Source: Sphingobacterium deserti
Lineage (GTDB): Bacteria; Bacteroidota; Bacteroidia; Sphingobacteriales; Sphingobacteriaceae
Direction of reading: 5' to 3'
Length of the DNA stretch: 64,000 bases
NCBI RefSeq assembly: GCF_000757725.1
Contig: NZ_JJMU01000061.1
Location: 1-64,000 of the forward strand
Shown: positions 8,439 to 16,600 of the stretch, in pieces
How positions within the stretch are numbered: the first letter of the stretch is position 1
Layout: each line of letters opens with the position of its first letter
Notes under the pieces: generated by a model
Database searches by the model: none
What the model was told of the DNA's origin: nothing
The model's input: only the letters and a program-made list of their open reading frames with translations
Program-made: the position numbers and the translations under genes

Positions 8439-10253
8439 ATGATCAATATGTGTAGATTGAAAGTGGTATGGGCTAAAGCTTGTATTCCTCTTTTTTTAAT
8501 TTTGTGTTTGGCTTGTTCCGAACAAGGTTCCAACGAAACTGAAATTGTAGATAATGGAACGAAAGTAGTTTTTAGTGTCTTTGAGGACGATTCTGGCGAA
8601 GGATCTGGCCAGATGCAGGTTATGTCTGCGATGAACAATGTTACTGCAGAGGAGAAGGTGGTTGGGGAGGAGCAGCACGTTTTAATCAATAATGGAACGA
8701 TGCGGCTGACAGCTACGCTGGTGGAAGCAGCAGCTAGCACAAACTCGGCACGAGAATTCGTAAAGCCTACCGTAAGTGCTGCACGGGCCAGTGTTCGTAA
8801 TACGAAAGCGCAAACGGTGCTTGGTAATAACGTCAAATATCGTGTGGTGCTGTATGATCGATCGACTACGCCATCAACCTTCGTATCCTCGACATTGGGT
8901 ACAGCAGGTACGCCCCTGACTGTCGATGTAGTTAAGGGGAAAAACTATGATTGGGCCGTGTTTTCCTACAATGACCAAAGTGACCCTGGAACATCAAGCA
9001 CAACGGTCCCTTCCGATCAACGCGATCTTTTGCATGCAAGTGGTACCACCGGACTCGTGCCGGGCACACCTGGAGATGGCACTAATGCGAACGTTCCTAT
9101 AAGTGTCGTCTTGAAACATAAATTATCTGCCGTAACAGTAGAACTGAATAGTACATTCTATCCCGCTACTATCACAGCAGCGACAGCAACGCTTGGTTCG
9201 GCAAATTATTTTTTCACGTCGAATATGGATGTTAAAACCGGTACACTTTCCACCCCAGTAGCATCTACGGTACCGACGGCGATTAATTTAGTACCTACAG
9301 CTCCGGCGGCCGTCAAATCTGCTCTTTTCTATACGTCGTCAACTTCAACGATTGCTAATTTTTCCGTGACGCTAAACAGTTTATCGATCACTGATCAGTC
9401 TAACCAGGTGAAGACATCAACGACGCCTACCAACTTTAGCTGGACAAACGTAGTTCCGACAGCCGGCAAAAAATATTTTGCACGAATCAATGTGCAACCC
9501 GTTAGGGACATTTCTGGGGATAATTTTAAAATTTTATCTGTGGGAGTTTCTCCACATACCCTTTTAAATACAGGGAGTTCCGGAATGTATCAAGCCTTAT
9601 ATGGTACTAGTAATTTCGGGCCGACCGGAATTGTTCCTACTACCAATCGAAATTGGAATATATTATGGCGTGGTTCTAGTTCTGGAAATCTTTTTGATGC
9701 TACCACCGGGAACTATAAGCTGATCGTTGTCGGCTACGCTGCCGGAATTAGTGATAATGATGCTACGCAACTTATAAATTACGTAAATTCCGGAGGAACG
9801 GTACTTTTCTTTACGGAAAATCCTGGATCCGGTCCCGACCAAAGAGTTTGGAGGGCTTTTGCAGGGGCTACGGCTTCTTATCAGAGTTTTGGTGATTTCG
9901 GTAATTTTAACCAAAACGGAATGCTTGTAGGGCCTTTCGGCGATGCCCGAGGAACTTCTTTCGGGGACCAGGCCTTGGTGGGGTATGGAACTATCAATTA
10001 CGATCCGAATCTAATCGATGTTCTCGCTTTCGCAAACGGTTCGACCACAAATGCGGTAGTCTGGAAATCGAAAACACGTGATTTTTATTATTTCGGGGAT
10101 GGAGGCATGCAGTTGACAAACGATCCATTTTTGATGACAGCATCTCCGGCTTATACACCGAGAATTGGAGCATGGTATACGCGGAGCAATATATCAAACT
10201 CCGTAGTGGTGATGAATTTTATCGCGAAAACTCTCTCCAAAATGGGGCAATAA
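8439..10253 (+). CDS. fimbrillin-like surface lipoprotein
   Basis: 604 residues. A lipoprotein signal ends at LCLACSEQG (Cys 26, or Cys 23 if the ATG at 8448 is used). The middle carries fimbrillin-type segments (YRVVLYDRSTTPSTF, YDWAVFSYND, VVLKHKLSAVTVEL) as in Bacteroidota Mfa/FimA-like proteins. After about residue 350 comes a separate domain opening ISGDNFKILSVG, with a segment KLIVVGYAAGISDNDATQLI followed by a Gly-Gly-Thr-Val strand, which suggests a glutamine-amidotransferase-like alpha/beta fold; this is a guess from pattern alone. Two paralogues occur at 14609-16453 and 16601-18463. It is probably anchored at the cell surface. It forms a two-gene unit with the small protein upstream and ends at a strong hairpin terminator. 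Confidence 0.8.
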   Translation: MINMCRLKVVWAKACIPLFLILCLACSEQGSNETEIVDNGTKVVFSVFEDDSGEGSGQMQVMSAMNNVTAEEKVVGEEQHVLINNGTMRLTATLVEAAASTNSAREFVKPTVSAARASVRNTKAQTVLGNNVKYRVVLYDRSTTPSTFVSSTLGTAGTPLTVDVVKGKNYDWAVFSYNDQSDPGTSSTTVPSDQRDLLHASGTTGLVPGTPGDGTNANVPISVVLKHKLSAVTVELNSTFYPATITAATATLGSANYFFTSNMDVKTGTLSTPVASTVPTAINLVPTAPAAVKSALFYTSSTSTIANFSVTLNSLSITDQSNQVKTSTTPTNFSWTNVVPTAGKKYFARINVQPVRDISGDNFKILSVGVSPHTLLNTGSSGMYQALYGTSNFGPTGIVPTTNRNWNILWRGSSSGNLFDATTGNYKLIVVGYAAGISDNDATQLINYVNSGGTVLFFTENPGSGPDQRVWRAFAGATASYQSFGDFGNFNQNGMLVGPFGDARGTSFGDQALVGYGTINYDPNLIDVLAFANGSTTNAVVWKSKTRDFYYFGDGGMQLTNDPFLMTASPAYTPRIGAWYTRSNISNSVVVMNFIAKTLSKMGQ

Positions 10254-10270
10254 GAAAGGGGGATAAAAAG

Positions 10271-10301
10271 AAAATCCTGAAGCGGGGAACTTCAGGATTT
10301 T
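10271..10301 (+). terminator. rho-independent terminator of the fimbrillin-like gene
   Basis: A perfect 12-bp stem AAAATCCTGAAG / CTTCAGGATTTT with a 7-base loop, starting 17 bp after the stop codon; the T tract is part of the stem. Confidence 0.85.
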
Positions 10302-10345
10302 ACCAAACCAATTATTAACCTAAATTATGAAATTATGAATTACAT
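10271..10345 (+). repeat. hairpin-plus-tail direct repeat, copy A
   Basis: About 75 bp: the terminator hairpin above followed by the tail ACCAATTATTAACCTAA and ATGAATTACA. A second copy with the same hairpin and tail lies at 10937-11006 in the same orientation. Confidence 0.7.
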
Positions 10346-10432
10346 ATAAAACGTGCACCGCAATGCGATAGTATGTGTTAAGGTTAGTCTTAACACTTTT
10401 TAACAAATCGTTTTTCTTTGCCAGTACACGCT

Positions 10433-10507
10433 CACCGGATCGTGAACCGGTAACTATTCGGGTAAATGAAACATTCGGAAGTAACCTGCTTCCGAATGTT
10501 TTTATTT
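10433..10507 (+). ncRNA. possible small RNA ending in an orphan intrinsic terminator
   Basis: A stem ACCGG/CCGGT (10434-10451) is followed by a perfect 12-bp stem AACATTCGGAAG / CTTCCGAATGTT (10470-10481, 10489-10500) and a T-rich run to 10507. The upstream gene already has its own terminator at 10271-10301, so this second one serves no visible ORF. A promoter was not found and the 5' end is unknown. Confidence 0.3.
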
Positions 10508-10857
10508 ACACCCGTTCCATCCTAGTCGGAATAAGGTTTCCTTTTTTTAAAAAAAGCAGCTTCGATCAACCCGCTACGCGCGGTGAAGAAGTAATAAAAT
10601 TTGTGTCGAGTAAATCTCTACAAAACAAGTACTGCATACTATCGTCTATAAAAAAGGCGTCATTCTTTAGTTGAGGGTAGTGCAGTGATAGAAATTACCT
10701 CATAGAGGTGACATATCTATAGCAAGTTATTTAAAATTTGAACCGACCCCGAAGTGGGTCGCATATGTATTGATTTTTGTTAATGCGCCCCCCCTGTGGG
10801 TCAAAAAAATCTAATCTGGAATCATACTGGAAGAAGAGCTCTTTATCACACGTTATA

Positions 10858-10915
10858 TCTCACTACTCACTACTCACTACTCACTACCCACTACCCACTT
10901 CCCAATACTCCATAC
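10858..10915. repeat. heptanucleotide tandem repeat (TCACTAC type)
   Basis: About seven imperfect copies of a 7-bp unit, TCACTAC drifting to CCACTAC and then CCAATAC. The same unit occurs inside the composite repeats at 22226-22841. Confidence 0.8.
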
Positions 10916-10936
10916 GCACGGCCAAATACAAAAAAA

Positions 10937-11006
10937 GAATCCCGGAGCGGGGAGCTTCAGGATTCTTTGCTAACTAACCAATTATTAACCTAACTTATGA
11001 ATTACA
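10937..11006 (+). repeat. hairpin-plus-tail direct repeat, copy B
   Basis: GAATCCCGGAGC / GCTTCAGGATTC stem (10937-10948, 10954-10965; two G-U pairs) followed by TAACCAATTATTAACCTAA and ATGAATTACA. It matches copy A at 10271-10345. Here no plus-strand gene precedes it, so it is not simply a gene terminator. Confidence 0.65.
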
Positions 11007-11103
11007 ACTATAACGATGTAATATGTTGCTTTCGTATAATACTTGTTTTCTTTTAACGTTTCTTAACAGTATACTATGGAAATCGCTTTTGCATAAATGT
11101 TCT

Positions 11104-11850
11104 TTAGCCAAATTGTCCGTTGATATAGTTTGAAGTAAGCTCGTGCTTCGGATCTTCAAATAGACTGGTGGTAGGTCCTTCCTCCTTTACTTCGCCCAAG
11201 TACATAAAAATTGTTTTATCAGCAATGCGTTGCGCTTGCTGCATATTGTGCGTCACGATAACGATGGTGTAGCGGTCTTTCAGACTGCTTATCAGTTCTT
11301 CAATTTTTAGCGTACTGACGGGGTCCAATGCTGAGCAAGGTTCATCCATTAAAATTACTTCTGGCCTTAATGCTACTGCACGTGCAATACATAACCGTTG
11401 CTGTTGTCCGCCCGATAGCCGGGTGGCTGGCATTTTCAGATCATCTTTCACTTCTTCCCACAGGAAGGCTTCGCGTAACGCCTTTTCTACAATATCCTTG
11501 CTGTGAGGGAGGTTATTTATTTTAAGTCCGTAAGTGATATTCTCGTAGATGCTCTTTGCGAAGGGGTTTGCTTTTTGAAACACCATGCCAATTCTTTTTC
11601 GAATTTCTGTAGCATGCATATCGTTCCCGTATATGTCCGTATCGTCCAGCTTGATTGTGCCGGTAATCTTCGCGTCTGCAGAGAGATCATGCATGCGGTT
11701 AAAACTTCTCAGTAGTGTGCTTTTCCCACAACCGGAAGGACCGATGAGCGCGGTTATTTCATGCTCTCGGAAACTCACATTGATATCTTTCAGAACGTCC
11801 TTTGTTCCAAAGCTTATTCTCAGGTTTTCCGCAGATAGCTTATTTTTCAT
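11104..11850 (-). CDS. pstB: phosphate ABC transporter ATP-binding protein PstB
   Basis: 248 residues with a Walker A GPSGCGKST (37-45), Q-loop region, ABC signature LSGGQQQR, Walker B VILMDEP and a switch His in VTHNMQQAQRIAD, all typical of PstB, including FNRMHDL and the C-terminal ending Tyr-Ile-Asn-Gly-Gln-Phe-Gly. It energises high-affinity phosphate import through PstC-PstA from PstS. It is the last gene of pstSCAB and overlaps the end of pstA by 11 bp. No phoU follows; downstream are repeats only. Confidence 0.97.
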   Translation of the reverse strand: MKNKLSAENLRISFGTKDVLKDINVSFREHEITALIGPSGCGKSTLLRSFNRMHDLSADAKITGTIKLDDTDIYGNDMHATEIRKRIGMVFQKANPFAKSIYENITYGLKINNLPHSKDIVEKALREAFLWEEVKDDLKMPATRLSGGQQQRLCIARAVALRPEVILMDEPCSALDPVSTLKIEELISSLKDRYTIVIVTHNMQQAQRIADKTIFMYLGEVKEEGPTTSLFEDPKHELTSNYINGQFG

Positions 11851-12694
11851 GTTGTCTGTACGTATAGCGTATATAAAAGGCAGTGAGGTTCATCAAGAAA
11901 ACGACAATAACCAATACCAAAGCTGTTCCGTAAGCAATGGGACGAACTTCATCAATGGACTGATGCTGTGTAGACAGCATATACAGATGGTAAGGTAGTG
12001 CCATAAACTCCTGATTTACGGACACGCTTGTTTGGTTTATATAAAATGCTGCACCTGTAAACAAAATAGGCGCAGTCTCTCCTGCGGCTCGCGAAAGTGT
12101 AAGAACGACGCCAGTCAGTATTCCCGACATGGAAGAGGGGAGAACGATGTCTTTTATCGTTTCAAACTTTGTAGCGCCTACAGCTAATGCAGCCTCTCTC
12201 GTGCTATTTGGGATGCGTAGCAATGCTTCTTCTGTTGTTGTAATGATATATGGCAGTGACAACAATCCTAATGTGAGGCCGGCAGCAAGGAGCGATGTGC
12301 CAAGTTGTAAACCCTGAACGAACAACGCAAGTCCGAAAAGACCGTATATAATAGAAGGGACGCCGGATAAGTTACGTATAGAAGCCCGAATAAGTCGCGT
12401 CAGCCAATTGCTCTCGGCATATTCATTAAGGTATATCGCACAGCAAACACCAAAGGGAATAGAAAATAAAGCCGTCAGCAAGGTAAGCATAACGGTGCCT
12501 ATAATCGGCGTCAATATTCCGCCTTTGGTCATGCCTTCCGTAGGGAGCGATCTTATAAATTCCCAAGTGATTACAGAACTTCCCTTGGAAAATATTTCCC
12601 ATAAAATAACCAACAGGAAGAAACAGACCAAGATGGTGCTCCCTACCAACGTTCCCCACTCCAGTATGCTAGATAATTTGTTCTTAGGCTGCAT
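11840..12694 (-). CDS. pstA: phosphate ABC transporter permease PstA
   Basis: 284 residues from the ATG at 12694 (MQPKNKLSSILEWG); a TTG extension to 12730 is possible but less likely. Six hydrophobic segments and the permease coupling region around EEALLRIPNSTREAALAVGA identify an inner-membrane PstA subunit. It forms the channel with PstC. The start overlaps pstC by 11 bp and its end overlaps pstB by 11 bp, so translation is probably coupled. Confidence 0.95.
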   Translation of the reverse strand: MQPKNKLSSILEWGTLVGSTILVCFFLLVILWEIFSKGSSVITWEFIRSLPTEGMTKGGILTPIIGTVMLTLLTALFSIPFGVCCAIYLNEYAESNWLTRLIRASIRNLSGVPSIIYGLFGLALFVQGLQLGTSLLAAGLTLGLLSLPYIITTTEEALLRIPNSTREAALAVGATKFETIKDIVLPSSMSGILTGVVLTLSRAAGETAPILFTGAAFYINQTSVSVNQEFMALPYHLYMLSTQHQSIDEVRPIAYGTALVLVIVVFLMNLTAFYIRYTYRQHEK

Positions 12695-13574
12695 GATATT
12701 TTCTGAATCGGTTGATAAAATACTCGCCAAGCATATTAGCGGCGAGGGTCATGATAAACAATACAGTAGCTATTGCGTAGAGGGCAAAATAGTGGGTCGT
12801 TTGATAGGGCACTTCGCCCATCTCAATTGCAATGGTTGCGGTCATTGTTTTTACCGAAGCAAACATACCCGTGGGTAATAAGGAGGCGTTTCCTGTCGCC
12901 ATTAGCACGGTCATCGTTTCGCCGATCGCCCGACCTACGCCAAGCATAACTGCCGCGATAATGCCCGGTGCCGCCGCGGGAATAACGATTTTACGTAGTG
13001 TTTGCCACTTCGTTGCGCCCACACCATAACTGGCTTCCTTGTAAGTTTTCGGAACCGCGTGAATGGCGTCTTCAGCCACGGTGATAATGGTAGGAAGCGC
13101 CATAATGGCCAACAGTATTGCTCCGTTCAGTGCATTAAGACCGTTGGCTAAATCTGCAGCATGTGCAATACCTGGACCCACGACAACGATGCCCAAAAAA
13201 CCAATTACAACAGACGGAATGGCGGCTAGCATTTCCACTGTGGGCTTCAATATATTTTTCAATCCGGGGCGAGCATATTCCGCAATAAACGCTGCCGTGC
13301 CTATGCCCAAGGGAATAGCGATCAGCATAGCACCGACTGTAACGAGCGTTGTGCTCAATACCAAAGGCAGAATGCCATATTTCGGATTATCTCCGGTTGG
13401 ATTCCATTCCAGGCCCGTGATAAAATCCAATGGGCGAACATCAACGAAAAATGCTACGGAGTTGTAGATCAACATAGCCAAGATCGCACCTAGCAGGAGT
13501 AAAACGAGTAGGCCCGTTACTTTAAATACATACTTAAATACCCGATCCAAAGATCGTCGTGCGCTATATCTCAT
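12684..13574 (-). CDS. pstC: phosphate ABC transporter permease PstC
   Basis: 296 residues from the ATG at 13574 (MRYSARRSLDRVF). It has six membrane segments and the coupling motif EDAIHAVPKTYKEASYGVGA typical of PstC. It pairs with PstA in the inner membrane. Its start overlaps the end of pstS by 11 bp. An upstream TTG (13607) would lengthen it by 11 residues inside pstS and is not preferred. Confidence 0.95.
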   Translation of the reverse strand: MRYSARRSLDRVFKYVFKVTGLLVLLLLGAILAMLIYNSVAFFVDVRPLDFITGLEWNPTGDNPKYGILPLVLSTTLVTVGAMLIAIPLGIGTAAFIAEYARPGLKNILKPTVEMLAAIPSVVIGFLGIVVVGPGIAHAADLANGLNALNGAILLAIMALPTIITVAEDAIHAVPKTYKEASYGVGATKWQTLRKIVIPAAAPGIIAAVMLGVGRAIGETMTVLMATGNASLLPTGMFASVKTMTATIAIEMGEVPYQTTHYFALYAIATVLFIMTLAANMLGEYFINRFRKYHAA

Positions 13575-14436
13575 GGTTGTCAATAATATAGTAACCGTGT
13601 TGTTCAATTAGTTGTCGACCTGCCATACTCTTTTCAAAATCGATAAAAGGCTTCACTTTTCCCCACGATTTAGTGAGCACAAATTGATAAAGGGGGCGTT
13701 GGAAATAATACGCCCTTGCGTTAATAGCATGGGGATCGATGGGGGAGATCGCAGGGCCTGCTTGTTTTTCTCTAATTTTTAGAATTTTAACATGGCGGTT
13801 GTCCTCCGGTGCATGCGCCACGTAGCCGGCACCTACGTAACCTATTCCCGAGCGGTCGACCTTTATACCCTCTATGATCTGGGCATTGCCCGTCATCTCT
13901 TTCGCTGCATTGGAAAATTCGATGCGGAGCTTCTTTTTAATAAACGAATGCGTGCCAGAGCTACTTTGCCTACCGTATATATTGATCGGAAGATTAACGT
14001 CAATCAGCTCAGACCAATTTTTAATGCTACCATTTAGAATATGGCCCAATGTTTCTACATCAATTTCATCCAATGGGAGATCTTTGTGAACGATAAATGC
14101 AGTAGCATCTTCCGCAAAGACCACGGTGTGTAGAGCAATACCCTTTGCTTTAAATTGCGCCACCTCTTCCGGTGAGAGGGGTCTGGATGAATTAGCAATG
14201 TCTGCCTGCCCATTGAGTAGCGAGGTAATTCCTAGACCAGAACCGCCGCCAGAGATCGCGATATTGAACGTTTGATCCACTTGGGTGAATTTCTCGGCAA
14301 GGTTTACGGCCAAATTGACCTCTGTATCAGAGCCTTTCATTTTTATTGCCGGATTGTCTGGTTTGCACCCCAAAAGGCATTCGAAGGCTAATAGTATAAC
14401 AAGCAAATTGAAAGCTTTGATCGCACTCTTTCTCAT
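13564..14436 (-). CDS. pstS: phosphate-binding lipoprotein PstS
   Basis: 290 residues with a lipoprotein signal ending LLGCKPDN (Cys 24). The mature part begins with IKMKGSDTEVNLAVNLAEKF, the phosphate-binding loop (KGSDT) of PstS, and has GGGSGLGITSLLNGQADIANSSR and GRQSSSGTHSF, which are ligand-contact segments. It delivers phosphate to PstC-PstA. It is the first gene of pstSCAB. A possible -7 element TAGCTTTG lies on the minus strand at 14448-14441, very close to the ATG; a matching -33 element was not seen. Confidence 0.95.
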   Translation of the reverse strand: MRKSAIKAFNLLVILLAFECLLGCKPDNPAIKMKGSDTEVNLAVNLAEKFTQVDQTFNIAISGGGSGLGITSLLNGQADIANSSRPLSPEEVAQFKAKGIALHTVVFAEDATAFIVHKDLPLDEIDVETLGHILNGSIKNWSELIDVNLPINIYGRQSSSGTHSFIKKKLRIEFSNAAKEMTGNAQIIEGIKVDRSGIGYVGAGYVAHAPEDNRHVKILKIREKQAGPAISPIDPHAINARAYYFQRPLYQFVLTKSWGKVKPFIDFEKSMAGRQLIEQHGYYIIDNHEI

Positions 14437-14542
14437 AGTGCAAAGCTATGGTTTAGATGTAACCGTATTGTTATCATTATGTTAAGGCTGCTTACGGTGC
14501 GATTCGCGTACTGGCTTAATGTTACATGAAATTTGTTATATC

Positions 14543-14575
14543 AAAAAAAAGGAGACCCCGTCAATAGGAGTCTCC
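14543..14575 (-). terminator. rho-independent terminator between fimbrillin-like gene and pst operon
   Basis: On the minus strand GGAGAC...GTCTCC forms a stem (14575-14551) followed by eight T (14550-14543). It separates the lipoprotein gene ending at 14609 from pstS. Confidence 0.8.
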
Positions 14576-14608
14576 CAAAAAGTAATCCCAAGATAATGGG
14601 TAATCAAG

Positions 14609-16453
14609 CTATTTCCCAGTTCCCAAAACCTTGTCCATAGTTTTGGCAACAATATTCATAAGCATAACTGAATTCGAAACACGCTCTTGATTGCTCCAAG
14701 CTCCTATCTTCGGCACATAGTCTGGTGAAGCTGTCAATAAAAACGGGTTTACGCCTAGTACGGGAGTTGACGAATACTTTTGCATACCCGCACTTCCAAA
14801 ATAATAAAAATCGTAGTCTCTGGCCTTCCAAACGGCTGCAACACCTGAACTGGTTTTTGCCAACTCTATTACAGGCTCGGAGAAATTGCTTACGCCGGTG
14901 CCAGAGACCGCCATAGCATAATTTCCAAACATCGTATTTCGGGCGTCACCAAAGGGGCCATTTAAAAGCTCACTATCGCTGAAGGGGACACCATAACCTG
15001 TATACTTTTTTTCTGAAGCTTGGTCACCTGCAAATCGCTGCCAAACCAATTTTTCAAAATGCGATATGGGCAGTTCTATAGACCAGATAACTGTACCGCC
15101 ATTTTCAATATAGTTGATCAATTGCCTCACATCATTATCAGTTAAAGGGCCACCAAAGTATCCAATAAAAACCATCTTATAAGCGGATAAATTGTCGAAC
15201 GCACCTAATGGTGAAGACCGATAATCCACGTTCCACTTTAGGTTAGTGGTTGGGTATGTACCTTTTGGACCAAAATTTTTCTCGCTATGCAATGCATGCC
15301 AAGAGCCAGAATAGGGCTGATTAGGTGCTAAGGAATAATGCGATGAGCCTACAGAGAGTATTTTGAACTTATCGCCGGAGATATCCCGCACCGGCTGTAT
15401 GTTAATCCTTGCAACATTCCGTTGTCCTTGCGCGGGACTCATTTCCCAGTGGTGAATTGAGGGGGAATTCAAGGATTTAATTTCATTTGCACCGGTGCGT
15501 ATGCTGAGCGAATTTAATGTCACCGAGAAGCCGGTGATCGATTTGAATTTTGAAGTGTAGTAGTTTGCAACCATTACAGAGTCTCCATCATTTGAGACAA
15601 AATTCATAGCTGGTCCTATAGGGATTTGCGTATTACTTTGGACAAACTCCCCCGTCTTGAGATCTAATGTGTTTTTGCAAAAATAGGTATTCCTGCCAAG
15701 GGATGCGCTAAGTGAGATAATTTTTGCAGGATACTCTTTTACGCTTACATGCACAGAAACATTAGCCAACTTGTGTTGTAGCAACACGTTTATAGGCATA
15801 ACGACTTCTTTTTCGTCACCACTATAGCCTGGTACCACTTCCGTTGTGCCTTTTGCATGTAGCAGGTCTTTGAGTCCTGTAGTCGGAGTGATGACATCCT
15901 GCGATTCACCCGGGTCATTTTCGTCATTGTACGAGAAAACCGCCCAATCGTAACTCTTCCCTTTTTCTACGTCGATAAGCAATCTTTGTCCTGCTATTCC
16001 TAAGCTTGTGGATGCAAATTTAGACGGTGTGGTGGATCTGTCGTAGAGCACCACACGGTATTTTGTGCCATCCTTCAGGACGCTGTTTGAAGAGCTTGCT
16101 TGTGTGCTTGACATTCTCGAAGAAAGCGGCTTGTTACTCACCATTGATTTTGGTTCCATGGGAGCAGATATCGGCGCTGTGCTCAGCGATGTGGTTATTC
16201 GAAATGCACCATCCTCCGTAAATTGATGTTGCTCACTTTCTTCCTGTGTATAGGTAGTGATAGCCGCAGAGCTCGATGCTCTAAGGTTTGATGTCTTACT
16301 GATCGACCCGCCGGTTTGTTCAGAAATGATAAACATAAGCTGAGCGTCTTTGTTGGTATTTTGAATGTTTATGCGCTCTTTGCTACAGGAGGCTAGGGTA
16401 ATAAGAAATAGGTATGCAAAATAATGTCGTGCTTTTAATTTAAATGTGTACAT
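14609..16453 (-). CDS. fimbrillin-like surface lipoprotein (tandem paralogue 2)
   Basis: 614 residues, lipobox LITLASC (Cys 23) followed by SKE, a charged run suited to surface export in Bacteroidota. Fimbrillin-type segments (YRVVLYDRSTTPSKF, YDWAVFSYNDENDPGESQD, LLQHKLANVSVHV) are followed by the second domain from ISGDKFKILSVG, with KMVFIGYFGG and a C-terminus ending SNSVMLMNIVAKTMDKVLG. Up to about residue 390 it is almost identical to the neighbour at 16601-18463, whereas the C-terminal third differs clearly. It has no small TPEVEDW protein of its own; 147 bp with a terminator separate it from the upstream copy. Function unknown, probably surface-exposed. Confidence 0.8.
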   Translation of the reverse strand: MYTFKLKARHYFAYLFLITLASCSKERINIQNTNKDAQLMFIISEQTGGSISKTSNLRASSSAAITTYTQEESEQHQFTEDGAFRITTSLSTAPISAPMEPKSMVSNKPLSSRMSSTQASSSNSVLKDGTKYRVVLYDRSTTPSKFASTSLGIAGQRLLIDVEKGKSYDWAVFSYNDENDPGESQDVITPTTGLKDLLHAKGTTEVVPGYSGDEKEVVMPINVLLQHKLANVSVHVSVKEYPAKIISLSASLGRNTYFCKNTLDLKTGEFVQSNTQIPIGPAMNFVSNDGDSVMVANYYTSKFKSITGFSVTLNSLSIRTGANEIKSLNSPSIHHWEMSPAQGQRNVARINIQPVRDISGDKFKILSVGSSHYSLAPNQPYSGSWHALHSEKNFGPKGTYPTTNLKWNVDYRSSPLGAFDNLSAYKMVFIGYFGGPLTDNDVRQLINYIENGGTVIWSIELPISHFEKLVWQRFAGDQASEKKYTGYGVPFSDSELLNGPFGDARNTMFGNYAMAVSGTGVSNFSEPVIELAKTSSGVAAVWKARDYDFYYFGSAGMQKYSSTPVLGVNPFLLTASPDYVPKIGAWSNQERVSNSVMLMNIVAKTMDKVLGTGK

Positions 16454-16531
16454 TTTACGAGTAACTGATTTTTATGGTAACGTGTTTTTGCCTATTTCAC
16501 AATTAGGCTGTAGTTGGATTGTTGTAAAACT

Positions 16532-16563
16532 AAAAATAGGAGACACCCCTGCAGGGTGTCCCC
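16532..16563 (-). terminator. rho-independent terminator between the two tandem lipoprotein genes
   Basis: GACACCC (16542-16548) pairs with GGGTGTC (16554-16560), loop CTGCA, and the minus-strand transcript then runs into TATTTTTA. It suggests the two tandem copies are transcribed separately or with attenuation. Confidence 0.75.
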
Positions 16564-16600
16564 GAAAAATAAACATATAGTGTTCAAAGAATAGCTTAAT

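Larger units (their letters stand above)
10346..10936. other. intergenic region between accessory locus and pst operon
   Basis: No convincing gene. The longest frame (10375-10674) crosses a strong hairpin and has Ser/Phe-rich, noncoding-like composition. The region holds an orphan terminator (10470-10503), a small GACCC...GGGTC hairpin (10745-10760), and a heptamer tract (10858-10915). Confidence 0.5.

Noticed and set aside
10430..10470. tRNA-like fold near the orphan terminator
   Set aside because: No acceptor stem, anticodon arm or GTTCGANTC T-loop could be matched.
10375..10674. 99-codon plus-strand ORF
   Set aside because: It runs through a perfect terminator stem, has Ser/Phe/Lys-rich noncoding-like composition and no recognisable motif.
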